A DNA stretch of 33,764 bases. Origin: JBBRFH01 sp038224615 (GTDB taxonomy: Bacteria > Planctomycetota > Phycisphaerae > Tepidisphaerales > Tepidisphaeraceae). The stretch lies in the NCBI GenBank assembly GCA_038224615.1, contig JBBRFH010000005.1, forward strand, positions 1 to 33,764. Reading direction: 5' to 3'. Below the pieces are notes generated by a model. The model was not told where the DNA came from and ran no database searches. It saw only the letters and a list, made by a program, of their open reading frames with translations. Positions within the stretch are counted from its first letter, which is position 1. Each line of letters opens with the position of its first letter. The translations under genes and the position numbers were made by a program. Shown here piece after piece: positions 1-7,750 of the stretch.

Positions 1-1
1 A

Positions 2-127
2 TTGAACAAGCTCCAGCGGGCACAGATGCTCAAGGACAACGGCAAGCCAATGAAAATCGGCCTAAAGCTCAAACAACAAGCCTGCGGCTGGAGCCGCGAA
101 TTCCTGCTACAGGCACTGATGGCCTAA
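2..127 (+). CDS. C-terminal fragment of an unknown protein (cut by window edge)
   Basis: An open frame enters from the left edge and ends at TAA 125-127, giving the last 41 residues of a protein whose start lies outside the window. The tail is rich in Lys and Gln, and its last residues are WSREFLLQALMA. Codon use is ordinary for a GC-rich genome. No domain can be recognised from this tail. It could also be chance read-through of intergenic DNA, since nothing before base 1 is visible. Confidence 0.4.
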   Translation: MNKLQRAQMLKDNGKPMKIGLKLKQQACGWSREFLLQALMA

Positions 128-342
128 ATGCGATCGCCCTGAGTGGGGTTAATGGCTTCGGCCTTTCTTCGTGCTGACCTTCGTGGATTTCGTATTTTCG
201 TGTCTCTGCTGGGGTGCGACTGCTGCCCCTCGACGGGCCATCTCCCACCTAACCTCCCCGACAGGGGCGGCACCGGATCACGCGCCTGGGGCGGCCCGCA
301 AAAAATTCCAATGTGGCGAAATGCCGCTAAGATACAGGTTCC
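128..342. other. Intergenic region with one arm of a TTCGTG-type repeat
   Basis: No convincing gene is seen. At about 166-213 three closely spaced TTCGTG units occur (cttcgtg, ccttcgtgg, ttttcgtgtc). They resemble one arm of the CACGAA palindromes found at 2641-2840, 11316-11399 and 20181-20446, but no matching opposite arm is visible here. The right end carries a candidate promoter for the aminopeptidase gene. Confidence 0.45.
307..334 (+). promoter_or_regulatory. Candidate promoter of the M29 aminopeptidase gene
   Basis: TTCCAA (307-312), a 16-nt spacer and TAAGAT (329-334) resemble a sigma-70 promoter. The -10 box ends 8 nt before the ATG at 343, so transcription would begin at or next to the start codon, giving a leaderless mRNA. 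There is no Shine-Dalgarno sequence before this ATG, which fits. The -35 match is weak. Confidence 0.35.
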
Positions 343-1473
343 ATGAAAGACCCGCGATTTTCGGACCTCGCCCGCCTGTTGACGCATCATTCCATGCAGG
401 TACACGCCGACGACAAGGTACTGATCGAAGCGTTTGACGTGCCGACCGATTTCACCTGCGAACTGATCAAGACGATTGCCGCCGCCGGCGGATTGCCGGT
501 GGTGTCGACCTACCAGCAGCCGGTGATCCGCGCCCTGCTGCACAGCGCGACCGAAGCACAGATGCAGTTCATCGGCGAAGTCGAAAAACATCGCATGGAA
601 GGTGTGCAGTGCTACGTCGGCGTGCGGGGAAACCCCAACATTTCCGAACTCTCCGACGTCCCCGGCGACAAGATGAAGCTGTACGAAAAGCTTTGGTGGA
701 CGCCGGTGCATCAATCCATCCGCGTTCCAAAAACGCGATGGGTCGTCCTGCGCTGGCCCAACCCCGGCATGGCCCAGAGCGCGGGAATGAGCACCGAGGC
801 GTTCGAGGACTTCTACTTCCGCGTCTGCGCCGGCGTCGACTACGCAAGGATGGCGGAGGCATCTAAGCCGCTGGCGGAACTGATGGCCCGCACCGATCGC
901 GTCCACATCACCGGCCCCGGCACCGACCTGAAGTTCAGCATCAAAGGCATTGGTGCCGTCCCCTGCACCGGCGAGCGCAACATCCCCGACGGCGAATGTT
1001 TTAGTTGCCCCGTCAAGGACAGCGTCGAAGGCACGATCCGCTTCAACGCCGAGACACTCTATCGGGGTACGATTTTCTCCGGCATCGAGTTGCAGTTCGA
1101 GAAGGGGAAAATCCGTCACGCCGTGGCGGGAACTGCAGCTCTCACGCAGACGCTCAACGACATCCTCGATTCCGACGAAGGCGCCCGCTGCATCGGCGAA
1201 TTCAGCCTCGGCTACAACCCGCACATCACCAAGCCGATGCGCGACATCCTCTTCGACGAAAAGATCGCCGGCAGTTTCCACTTCACCCCCGGCCAGGCCT
1301 ACGAGGAAGCCGACAACGGCAACCGCAGCCAAATCCACTGGGACATGGTCAACATCCAACGCCCCGACTACGGCGGCGGCGAAATCCGCTTCGACGACAC
1401 CCTCGTCCGCAAGGACGGGCTGTTCGTGATGCCGGAACTCTTGGCGCTGAATCCGGATCGGCTAGGAAAGTAG
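343..1473 (+). CDS. M29-family aminopeptidase (AmpS/PepS type)
   Basis: A 376-residue metallo-aminopeptidase that would remove N-terminal amino acids from peptides in the cytoplasm; the length fits family M29 (roughly 370-410). The family's metal ligands can be placed: Glu218 in NIPDGE (213-218), Glu286 in GEFSLGYN, His313 and Tyr320 in HFTPGQAY, and His332/Asp334 in IHWD. M29 enzymes use two Co/Zn-type ions and are broad-specificity peptide recyclers. There is no signal peptide. The ATG is preceded by a -10-like TAAGAT instead of a ribosome binding site. The stop codon at 1471-1473 touches the left arm of an inverted repeat whose right arm lies beyond the next gene. The family call is firm; substrate preference cannot be read from sequence. 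Confidence 0.92.
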   Translation: MKDPRFSDLARLLTHHSMQVHADDKVLIEAFDVPTDFTCELIKTIAAAGGLPVVSTYQQPVIRALLHSATEAQMQFIGEVEKHRMEGVQCYVGVRGNPNISELSDVPGDKMKLYEKLWWTPVHQSIRVPKTRWVVLRWPNPGMAQSAGMSTEAFEDFYFRVCAGVDYARMAEASKPLAELMARTDRVHITGPGTDLKFSIKGIGAVPCTGERNIPDGECFSCPVKDSVEGTIRFNAETLYRGTIFSGIELQFEKGKIRHAVAGTAALTQTLNDILDSDEGARCIGEFSLGYNPHITKPMRDILFDEKIAGSFHFTPGQAYEEADNGNRSQIHWDMVNIQRPDYGGGEIRFDDTLVRKDGLFVMPELLALNPDRLGK

Positions 1474-2003
1474 CCGCACATGAACGCAGATACAGCAATA
1501 GAAGGGCTGCAACATCATGGGCGTGAGAAGACCCGCAAAATATTGGCTGACGACGCAATGGGCACATCCGCATGACGGTTCCCTACCTTATTACATCTAT
1601 CTGCAGCCTCAGCACGAGACAGCCAATCGCAAAGTTCAGGCCGGCGACGGGGTGCTCTTTTACGAACTAAGGGGTCCAGCTCCGTCATGGGCTTACCCGA
1701 ACGCTCCCGTAGGTCGTCAAGCAATTGTCGCAGTCGCAGAAGTCGGTGGAGAGTATGGAAATCGCTCCCGTTTGCCTGAGGACAATCCATTCAAGCGGGA
1801 GGCACCATGCGTACGACATTCCTCCGCCGGCATCGTTCCTCGCAAGCAAGTTAACGAAGTGCTCGGTTTCAAGCCCACGTACAATCTATTCGGATTCGGT
1901 CGCGGGTCTGGAATCCGTGAGCTCACCCCCGAGGAGTTCCAGAAGTTGGCTGGCAAACTGATGCGCCAGTCCTGATCTGCGTCGATCTGCGTCCATCTGC
2001 GGC
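1473..2003. repeat. Split inverted repeat (CGCAGAT family) enclosing one gene
   Basis: The left arm (1473-1491) and the reverse complement of the right arm (1985-2003) agree at 17 of 19 positions. Both carry GCCGCA and ACGCAGAT. The right arm also contains a second ATCTGCG unit just inside. The loop between the arms holds the whole EVE-like gene at 1517-1975. A single arm of the same family lies at 6353-6382. Confidence 0.6.
1517..1975 (+). CDS. PUA/EVE-like domain protein, function unknown
   Basis: A 152-residue protein. The N-terminal two thirds look like the EVE/PUA-like fold: KYWLTTQW near residue 8, then VQAGDGVLFYELRG (about 41-54) and a beta-rich IVAVAEVGGEYG segment (about 69-80). 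EVE domains are known or predicted to bind modified bases in DNA or RNA and often accompany restriction or modification systems; none is seen beside this gene. Third codon positions contain many A and T, unlike the strongly GC3-biased neighbours, and the gene sits between inverted repeat arms, both suggesting separate acquisition. No Shine-Dalgarno is evident before the ATG. The domain assignment is by pattern only; another PUA-superfamily fold such as ASCH is possible. Confidence 0.6.
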   Translation: MGVRRPAKYWLTTQWAHPHDGSLPYYIYLQPQHETANRKVQAGDGVLFYELRGPAPSWAYPNAPVGRQAIVAVAEVGGEYGNRSRLPEDNPFKREAPCVRHSSAGIVPRKQVNEVLGFKPTYNLFGFGRGSGIRELTPEEFQKLAGKLMRQS

Positions 2004-2018
2004 TAATAAAGAACACGA

Positions 2019-2630
2019 ATGAAACGCTCCGCCCTCCTCGTTCTCGAAATCGCCCTCATCGTCGGCCTCGGCATCTGGGTCTACGCGTCGCTCACCGAGA
2101 CCTCGCCCATCAAGCGGCCGGGCGGTGTCGAGGTGACGGTTCAGCTTCCCGATGCGCGCGACAAGGCGATCCTCTACACCACCGACGACGGACAGCATAG
2201 GTACGCGATCACCGAAGAGCCCAGCGGCAACGTCATCGACCTCAGCGCCGAGGAACTCGCCCAGCGCGTATTACGCGGGCGCACCGAGCGCTCATGGGGA
2301 CAGAAGGTTTTGAACGTCTCCAGTCCCATCGGCTATCTCTGGGTCGGCCTCGGTCTGCTCGGGCAGGTGCTGTTTACCGGGCGGATGATCGTGCAGTGGC
2401 TGGTGAGCGAGAAGAGCAAGAAGAGCGTCGTCCCGCCGATGTTCTGGTGGATGAGCCTGGGCGGGTCGTCGATGCTGATGGTCTATTTCCTCTGGCGCCG
2501 CGACCCCATCGGGCTGCTGGGTCAATCGTTCGGCTGGTTCATCTACGTCCGCAACCTCTACATGATCTACCGCCCACAGGCACCGCACGAAGACGCGATC
2601 ATGGAAGCAGAAGAAGCGGAAACCGCCTGA
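2019..2630 (+). CDS. Lipid A biosynthesis N-terminal domain (LAB_N) membrane protein
   Basis: A 203-residue membrane protein. An N-terminal hydrophobic segment (about 5-24) is followed by a periplasmic-looking region to residue 90. The LAB_N core follows, with helices at about 108-130, 140-158 and 164-182, and the characteristic stretches GQVLFTGRMIVQWLVSEK, PPMFWWMSLGGS and FGWFIYVRNLYMIY. The domain is found fused to or beside LpxB and in stand-alone proteins of Gram-negative bacteria; its exact job in lipid A or cell-envelope metabolism is unclear. No lpx gene is adjacent. The ATG overlaps a CACGAAT repeat unit, and TAATAA (2004-2009) lies 9 nt before the start, so the message may be leaderless. 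The family call is strong, the role inferred. Confidence 0.85.
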   Translation: MKRSALLVLEIALIVGLGIWVYASLTETSPIKRPGGVEVTVQLPDARDKAILYTTDDGQHRYAITEEPSGNVIDLSAEELAQRVLRGRTERSWGQKVLNVSSPIGYLWVGLGLLGQVLFTGRMIVQWLVSEKSKKSVVPPMFWWMSLGGSSMLMVYFLWRRDPIGLLGQSFGWFIYVRNLYMIYRPQAPHEDAIMEAEEAETA

Positions 2631-2640
2631 TGGATTGTCA

Positions 2641-2840
2641 CCACGAAGCCACCAAGGATGCACGAAGGGGCACGAAAAAGACATCCAGATTAGATCCACG
2701 AATTGACACGAATGAAGACCCGAAACATGCACAAATCCAGTCCTAAATTCAGTTCTATATTCGTGCAGATTCGTGTTGATTCGTGGATCAATTCTTTCGA
2801 CTGCTTCGTGGCCCTTCGTGCCTCCTTCGTGGCTTCGTGG
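2641..2840. repeat. Nested palindrome of two CACGAA repeat pairs
   Basis: The outer arms 2641-2676 and 2805-2840 are inverted copies matching at about 33 of 36 positions and are built from CCACGAAG and GCACGAAGG units. Inside their loop is a second inverted pair made of GATCCACGAAT and ACACGAAT units (about 2693-2713 and 2769-2789). The whole element is about 200 bp and fills the gap between the LAB_N gene and mutL, ending 17 bp before the mutL ATG. As RNA it could form a long hairpin; as DNA, a cruciform. Confidence 0.8.
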
Positions 2841-2857
2841 TAAATTTCTCCGCTTCG

Positions 2858-4744
2858 ATGCCGCGTAACCCGATTCAGCAACTCCCTCAGTCCCTGGTCA
2901 ATCGCATCGCCGCCGGCGAGGTGATTGAGCGGCCGGCGTCGGTCGTCAAGGAGCTCGTCGACAACGCGATCGACTCCGGCGCGACGACTATCACCGTCGA
3001 AATCGAAGACGGCGGACGCGAACTCGTCCGCGTCATCGACGACGGCGGCGGAATCCCGCAGGAGGAACTGGCGCTGGCATTCGCGCCGCACGCTACGAGT
3101 AAGCTCACCTGCGACGATGACCTGTTCCGCATTCAGACCATGGGCTTCCGCGGCGAGGCACTGGCGTCGATCGGATCGGTCTCGCACGCCCGCTTGCTGT
3201 CGCGCGAACAGACGAGCAACGCTGCGTACGAACTGCTCAACCGCGGCGGCGAAATCTCTGACCCGCAGGCGTCGGCGGGCAATGTCGGGACGACCGTCGA
3301 GATCCGCAACCTGTTTTTCAACGTCCCGGCGCGACGCAAGTTCCTCAAGGGTACGCAGACCGAGTTCGGCCACATCGCTGACATGCTGCTGCGCCTGGCG
3401 ATGCCCCAGCCGCACATCTGCTTCCGCCTCTTCCACAACGGCCGGCTGTCGCGCGAATACAACGTCGCGACGCAAACCGAACGCCTGCTCACCGCCTGGC
3501 CCGACCACTTCCGCGAGCAGCGATTAGCGGTCGACGCGCACGACATCGAACTGAAAATTTCCGGCATCATCGGCCTGCCTGAACTCGCCTCGCCCACGCA
3601 GAAGTACCAGCATCTCTACGTCAATCGTCGGCCGGTGCGCGACAAGTACATCATGTCCGCGCTGCGCGAAGCCTACCGCGGCCTCACCGAGCCCGGCCGC
3701 CACCCCGCCGCCGTCCTGCTTCTGGAGTTGCCGCCGGGCGACGTCGATGTGAACGTACACCCGACCAAGAGCGAAGTCCGCTTCCGCGATAGCGGCCGGA
3801 TTTATGGGCTGGTGATGAGCGCCGTGCGCGAAGTACTGCTCGGGCACGACCTGACGCCGCGCGCGACTGCAAGCGCCGCCGAGCCAGTGCCCGAAGCGCT
3901 GCGGAAGAATCTTCAGGAGCAGCTCGCGAGCTTCTTCAAGACGCCGATCGCAGCGCCTTCCGCGGCAACGCCCGCGCAGCCGGCCGAGTCGCACATCCCG
4001 GCATGGCTGCCGCAACGGCGCCTGCCCCCGCTCCCGGTAAGCCCGGGAGAGGGCTGGGGCGAAGGCTCTGCCGTGATTTCGCCAGCGCCTTCGCGTCCGC
4101 ACGAAGTCCCTCACCCTAACCCTCTCCCGGACATACCGGGCGAGGGAACCGGAACCGCGCCTGCCGCGGTTGCCAAAGCGATTCAGCTTCACAACAGCTA
4201 CCTCGTCGTCGAAAGCGACGAGGGCATGCTCGTCATCGACCAGCACGCGTTGCACGAGCGCATCCTGTACGAAGACCTTTTAAGAAAGATCACCAGCGGC
4301 ACGTTGGAGAGTCAGCAGATGTTGATCCCCACGACACTGCGTGCCAGCCCGCGGCAGATCGACCTGCTCGAGCAACTCAAGCCGATCCTTGCCAAGCTCG
4401 GCGTCGAAGCCCACGCGATCGGCCCGGATGCGATCGCAATTGACGCGTTCCCCAGCTTCCTCGACCGGCTCGAGCCCGGTGCATTCGTTCAAGAGCTACT
4501 GGAAAAAGGCGAACAGGAGCTTCTCGACGTCACCGAGGAGGAACTGCTTCACGAGGTGCTCGACATGATGAGCTGCAAAGCCGCCATCAAAGCCGGCGAC
4601 CCGCTGACGCCCCAGGAAATCGACGCCTTGCTCGCGCGTAAAGAACTCGTCGACCGCAGCAGCAACTGCCCGCACGGCCGGCCGACAACGCTGCGACTGT
4701 CGCTGCGCGATCTAGAGAAGCAATTTAAGCGGACGGGGTTCTAG
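2858..4744 (+). CDS. mutL: DNA mismatch repair protein MutL (endonuclease type)
   Basis: A 628-residue MutL homologue that links mismatch recognition by MutS to strand incision and excision. The N-terminal GHKL ATPase motifs are intact: KELVDNAIDSG (31-41), DDGGGI (61-66), HATSKL (78-83), GFRGEAL (96-102), with VNVHPTKSEVRF closing the N-terminal half. The C-terminal domain carries the metal-dependent nicking motif DQHALHERILYE (461-472, pattern DQHA-x2-E-x4-E), SCKAAIKAG near 572 and CPHGRP (604-609), as in species lacking MutH. The frame stays open upstream to 2783, but that stretch is repeat DNA; the ATG at 2858 begins the conserved N-terminus. The linker (about residues 390-430) is encoded by an inverted dispersed repeat and reads PGEGWGEG ... 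PHPNPLPDIPGEG. Convergent with the phosphomutase gene. Confidence 0.97.
   Translation: MPRNPIQQLPQSLVNRIAAGEVIERPASVVKELVDNAIDSGATTITVEIEDGGRELVRVIDDGGGIPQEELALAFAPHATSKLTCDDDLFRIQTMGFRGEALASIGSVSHARLLSREQTSNAAYELLNRGGEISDPQASAGNVGTTVEIRNLFFNVPARRKFLKGTQTEFGHIADMLLRLAMPQPHICFRLFHNGRLSREYNVATQTERLLTAWPDHFREQRLAVDAHDIELKISGIIGLPELASPTQKYQHLYVNRRPVRDKYIMSALREAYRGLTEPGRHPAAVLLLELPPGDVDVNVHPTKSEVRFRDSGRIYGLVMSAVREVLLGHDLTPRATASAAEPVPEALRKNLQEQLASFFKTPIAAPSAATPAQPAESHIPAWLPQRRLPPLPVSPGEGWGEGSAVISPAPSRPHEVPHPNPLPDIPGEGTGTAPAAVAKAIQLHNSYLVVESDEGMLVIDQHALHERILYEDLLRKITSGTLESQQMLIPTTLRASPRQIDLLEQLKPILAKLGVEAHAIGPDAIAIDAFPSFLDRLEPGAFVQELLEKGEQELLDVTEEELLHEVLDMMSCKAAIKAGDPLTPQEIDALLARKELVDRSSNCPHGRPTTLRLSLRDLEKQFKRTGF
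4026..4147. repeat. Palindromic GC-rich repeat inside the mutL coding sequence
   Basis: Two inverted copies of a CCCTCACCC/CCCTCTCCCGG-type element lie within the mutL linker. The left copy runs about 4034-4066 (cccgggagagggctgggg), the right about 4108-4147 (accctctcccggacatacc). The right copy also folds on itself around ACATA, and CTCCCGG at 4031-4037 pairs with CCGGGAG just after it. The frame is kept open through both copies. Similar elements are common between genes in many GC-rich bacteria; here the element is translated. Confidence 0.7.
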
Positions 4745-4752
4745 GAGATTCT

Positions 4753-4827
4753 GAATTCTGCAGGATGAATTCTGAAAGAAGACATTCAGTCGCGAACGTC
4801 TTCTGTCAGAATTCATCCTTCAGAATT
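4753..4827. terminator. Long hairpin between convergent mutL and phosphomutase genes
   Basis: The left arm 4753-4783 and right arm 4798-4827 are nearly perfect inverted repeats of about 30 bp with a 14-nt loop, containing GAATTCTG, GGATGAATTCTGA and GAAGAC and their complements. The element fills the 87-bp gap between two converging genes and so could stop transcription from both sides, although there is no clear U-tract. The AT-rich arms stand out from the GC-rich surroundings. Confidence 0.6.
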
Positions 4828-4831
4828 GTCG

Positions 4832-6226
4832 TCAGTGTCCCTCGGCCGGATGACCCAGCCGGGCCTGCAGTTCGTTGTACTTTTCCTTGAGCAGTTCCGG
4901 CGTCTTCGCTTCGAGGTTCAATCGCAGCATCGGTTCGGTGTTGCTCTTGCGGACGTTGAACCACCACTCGCCCATGTCCACCGTGATGCCGTCGAGGTAA
5001 TCGACCTGGCCTTTGCTGTAGGCGTTGGCGAGTTCGCGGATTTTTCCGTCTTTGTCTTCGACTTCAAAGTTCACTTCGCCGGACGGGTAGTAGGTTTTAA
5101 ACGGCTGAATCAGCTCACTGAGCGTGCCGCGCTGGGCGCTGAGGATGCTGAGCACGCGCGCGAAGGCGATGGCGCCTGAGTCGGCGTTGAAGTTGTCGCG
5201 GAAGTAGAAGTGCCCGGACAGTTCGCCGCCAAAGACGGCCTTGGTTTCGGCCAGCGTCTTCTTCATAAAGCTGTGACCGACGCGCTCGCGCTTGGGCACG
5301 CCGCCGGCGGCTTTCACTTCGTCAAGAACGACATGGCTGGAGCGCAGGTCGTAGACGATCGCGCTCCCCTTGTTCTGCGGCATCTTCAAGAAGTCCTTCG
5401 CCATCACCGCAGTGAGGATGTCGCAGCCGATGGTGGTGAACTTTTCGTCGATGAACATGCAGCGATCGGCGTCGCCATCAAAACAGGCGCCGACGTCGAC
5501 TGGGATCTGCGTCATGCGATCCTTGAGTTGCTTGAGATTGGCCTCGACGAGCGGGTTCGGGTCGTGGGCGAAGCTGCCGGTGATCTCGAAATTGAGCGGC
5601 AGGATCTGCAGATCGCGCACGCCCTCGAACACCGCCGGCACCATCTTGCCGGCCATGCCGCTGCTGGCGTCGATCATCACCTTCAGCGGACGGCGGAGGT
5701 TGAGGAACGACAGCACGTGCTTGCGGTAGCCGGCCCACAGGTCCTGCTCCTCATACTTGCCCATCACGCCGGTCGTCGCCTTCTGCTTGAGGCTCATGGC
5801 GATGCGCTTGATGTCCTCGAGCCCGGTCGCCGAGCCGATCGGCTTGGCCTTGGGGCCGCTGATCTTGAAGCCGTTGTACTGGATCGGATTGTGGCTGGCA
5901 GTCACCTGGATGCCGCCGACCGCGTCGAGGGCGTTGACGGCGTAGTAAATGAACGAGGTGTCGATCATGCCGACGTCGACGACGTCCATGCCCGTGCTGC
6001 GCAGGCCTTCAATCAGTGCCCCCGCCAGCGCCGGCGAGTGCGGCCGCATGTCCCGCCCGACCACGACGCGGTTCTCGTTCGCCACCTTCACCCCGCCGAA
6101 GTGCGTGTCTTTGCCGCGCTTCAGGAACATTCCCGTCGCATACCCGACTTTCCACGCGGCGTCTTCGTTGAGTGGATTCGGGTAAGTCGAACGGACGTCG
6201 TACGCTTTGAAGATCTTCTCGATCAT
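4832..6226 (-). CDS. Phosphomannomutase/phosphoglucomutase
   Basis: A 464-residue alpha-D-phosphohexomutase that interconverts the 1- and 6-phosphates of mannose or glucose in the cytoplasm, feeding nucleotide-sugar and envelope polysaccharide synthesis. All four family loops are present: phosphoserine TASHNP (Ser111, 109-114), Mg-binding DGDADR (Asp250/252/254), sugar-binding GGELSGH (333-339) and phosphate-binding RKSNTEPMLR (426-435). GELSGH and the bacterial 460-residue length fit the AlgC/ManB group with dual PMM/PGM activity. The frame remains open upstream for 37 more codons, but ATG 6226 starts the conserved MIEKIFKAYDVR and has AAGG 8-11 bases before it. A TACACT box about 27 nt further upstream may be the -10. 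gpsA lies upstream on the same strand, 277 bp away. Confidence 0.94.
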   Translation of the reverse strand: MIEKIFKAYDVRSTYPNPLNEDAAWKVGYATGMFLKRGKDTHFGGVKVANENRVVVGRDMRPHSPALAGALIEGLRSTGMDVVDVGMIDTSFIYYAVNALDAVGGIQVTASHNPIQYNGFKISGPKAKPIGSATGLEDIKRIAMSLKQKATTGVMGKYEEQDLWAGYRKHVLSFLNLRRPLKVMIDASSGMAGKMVPAVFEGVRDLQILPLNFEITGSFAHDPNPLVEANLKQLKDRMTQIPVDVGACFDGDADRCMFIDEKFTTIGCDILTAVMAKDFLKMPQNKGSAIVYDLRSSHVVLDEVKAAGGVPKRERVGHSFMKKTLAETKAVFGGELSGHFYFRDNFNADSGAIAFARVLSILSAQRGTLSELIQPFKTYYPSGEVNFEVEDKDGKIRELANAYSKGQVDYLDGITVDMGEWWFNVRKSNTEPMLRLNLEAKTPELLKEKYNELQARLGHPAEGH

Positions 6227-6503
6227 GGTGATGCCTTGGTAAATGAGCCGGGCACCGAGTGTACGAACCGCGCGACCGGGGGCAAGCATCGACGCGCCAC
6301 TTCCACGCGTCAATCCGCCCTCTCGATGACTATGCACCGGCCAAAGTTTGCACCGCAGATTACGCAGATGACGCAGATTTCACATGCGATTTTGCGAGGA
6401 AATTCATTCTCAGTTGCGGAATCAGCGTCGTCGGCGGTTCTATTTCTTCCTGATGCATAATCCCCCTTCGGGGAAGAACCCACATATGTCTACGCCCGGA
6501 CAC
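6227..6503. other. Intergenic region with one CGCAGAT repeat arm
   Basis: No gene is supported. A repeat arm with three CGCAGAT-type units lies at about 6353-6382. It is the same family as the arms around the EVE-like gene, but no opposite arm is seen nearby. A short hairpin of CCCC/GGGG with a GAA-type loop at 6461-6475 lies just beyond the gpsA stop codon and may assist termination. Confidence 0.4.
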
Positions 6504-7538
6504 TCACTCGATCTCGGGCTTCGGCTCGCGGCCCATCAGGTCGGACAGCGCCGCGATCACGTCCTTGTCCTCGAACAGCACCGCGTAGACCTCTTCGGTG
6601 ATCGGCATCGACACCTTGTAGCGCTTGGCAAGCGTGTACACCGCCTTGGTCGTTGCAACGCCTTCGGCGACGCTATTCATGCTGGCGAGGACGTCCTTGA
6701 GCTTGGCGCCTTTGCCGATTTTTTCGCCGACGGTGCGGTTGCGGCCTTCAGGGCTGACGCAGGTGGTGATCAGGTCACCCAGGCCCGCAAGGCCGGAGAA
6801 GGTGATTGGCTGGGCGCCCATCGCCTCGGCGAGGCGCATGATCTCGACGAGGCCGCGCGTGACCAGTGCGGCCTTGGCGTTGTTACCAGCGCCCATGCCG
6901 TCGAGCATGCCGGCGGCGATCGCGATGACGTTCTTCGTCGCGCCGGCGAGTTCGACGCCGAGCACATCGGCGTTGGTGTAGACGCGAAACCACTGCGTGC
7001 TCATCGCCGATTGCACGCGCACCGCCAGCGCATCATCGGCGGACGCGGCGACAGCGGTCGCGGGGAGGTAGCGCGCGATCTCGCCGGCGATGTTCGGGCC
7101 TGACAGCACGGCCAGTTCGTTCTTCTTCTTCCCGAGCGCATGGTCGAGCACGTCTTCGATCACCTGGCTGGGGCGCAGCAGCGTGTCGGTCTCGATTCCC
7201 TTAGCCACCGAAACGACCGGCACGCCCGCGGGAACAAACGGCTTCAAACGCTTCCACACCGACCGCATGTACTGCGTCGGGACGGCGGTGATGATCATGG
7301 TCGCGCCGTTGAATGCCTCGTTGTCGTTGGCAGTGAGTCGGACGCTGCCGGGCACGCGGATGCCGGGGAGCAGGCGCTTCTGTTCGCGATCCTGCAGCAG
7401 GCGTTCGATCGAGCGCTCAAAAGCCCCCCACATCGTCACCCGGTGCCCGCCTTGGGCGAGCAGAATCGAGCAGACCGTCGCCATCGCGCCGTCGCCGAGG
7501 ATGGTGACCGATTCAGTGGGGGTTGCCGCTTGCGTCAT
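6504..7538 (-). CDS. gpsA: Glycerol-3-phosphate dehydrogenase [NAD(P)+]
   Basis: A 344-residue enzyme reducing dihydroxyacetone phosphate to sn-glycerol-3-phosphate, the backbone for phospholipids. The N-terminal Rossmann motif is GDGAMAT (15-21); the usual Trp of GxGxWGT is replaced by Met. Downstream are VVSVAKGIE, LSGPNIAGEIA, the catalytic-lysine segment GVELAGATKNVIAIAAGMLDG and GLAGLGDLITTCVSPEGRNR, all diagnostic of GpsA. Length is normal. No Shine-Dalgarno is visible; the start codon instead follows TTGATG-16-TACAAC, so the message may be leaderless. It is followed on the same strand by the phosphomutase gene after 277 bp, so co-transcription is uncertain. Confidence 0.96.
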   Translation of the reverse strand: MTQAATPTESVTILGDGAMATVCSILLAQGGHRVTMWGAFERSIERLLQDREQKRLLPGIRVPGSVRLTANDNEAFNGATMIITAVPTQYMRSVWKRLKPFVPAGVPVVSVAKGIETDTLLRPSQVIEDVLDHALGKKKNELAVLSGPNIAGEIARYLPATAVAASADDALAVRVQSAMSTQWFRVYTNADVLGVELAGATKNVIAIAAGMLDGMGAGNNAKAALVTRGLVEIMRLAEAMGAQPITFSGLAGLGDLITTCVSPEGRNRTVGEKIGKGAKLKDVLASMNSVAEGVATTKAVYTLAKRYKVSMPITEEVYAVLFEDKDVIAALSDLMGREPKPEIE

Positions 7539-7545
7539 GATGAGG

Positions 7546-7573
7546 GTTGTACACGAGGTGAACGGCGCATCAA
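7546..7573 (-). promoter_or_regulatory. Candidate gpsA promoter
   Basis: Reading the minus strand, TTGATG (7573-7568), a 16-nt spacer and TACAAC (7551-7546) form a sigma-70-like promoter. The -10 box ends 7 nt before the gpsA ATG, which implies a leaderless or nearly leaderless transcript. Confidence 0.45.
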
Positions 7574-7645
7574 CCGGAACGTGATTGGTGTGAACGTGCG
7601 TTCATGGGTTTTAAGAGAAAAGGCGGCAGTACATCGTTGATAGTC

Positions 7646-7673
7646 GATAGCGGGTTCGCCGAATCCCGCTATC
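7646..7673. repeat. GATAGCGGG hairpin upstream of the Kelch gene
   Basis: GATAGCGGG and CCCGCTATC form a perfect 9-bp stem around a TTCGCCGAAT loop. It stands in the 212-bp gap between the divergent gpsA and Kelch genes. Further TCAACTATC-like units follow to about 7700. It may be a 5' leader structure or a dispersed repeat. Confidence 0.5.
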
Positions 7674-7750
7674 AACCATCTAATCTCAACTATCTACTGA
7701 TCACTCCCCACATAATCCGTGGTTCATGTCAGCTTCAGTCCTTCTTCGCA

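Noticed and set aside
124..1359. Long minus-strand open frame opposite the aminopeptidase gene
   Set aside because: It is the antisense shadow of a well-supported M29 gene. Long antisense frames are expected in GC3-rich DNA.
2641..2840. CRISPR-like array of CACGAA units
   Set aside because: The units are not direct repeats of fixed length with spacers; they form inverted arms of palindromes.
7646..7673. Sequence resembling a tRNA T-arm (GCGGGTTCGCCGAATCCCGC)
   Set aside because: The loop is 10 nt rather than 7, and there is no acceptor stem, anticodon arm or CCA nearby.
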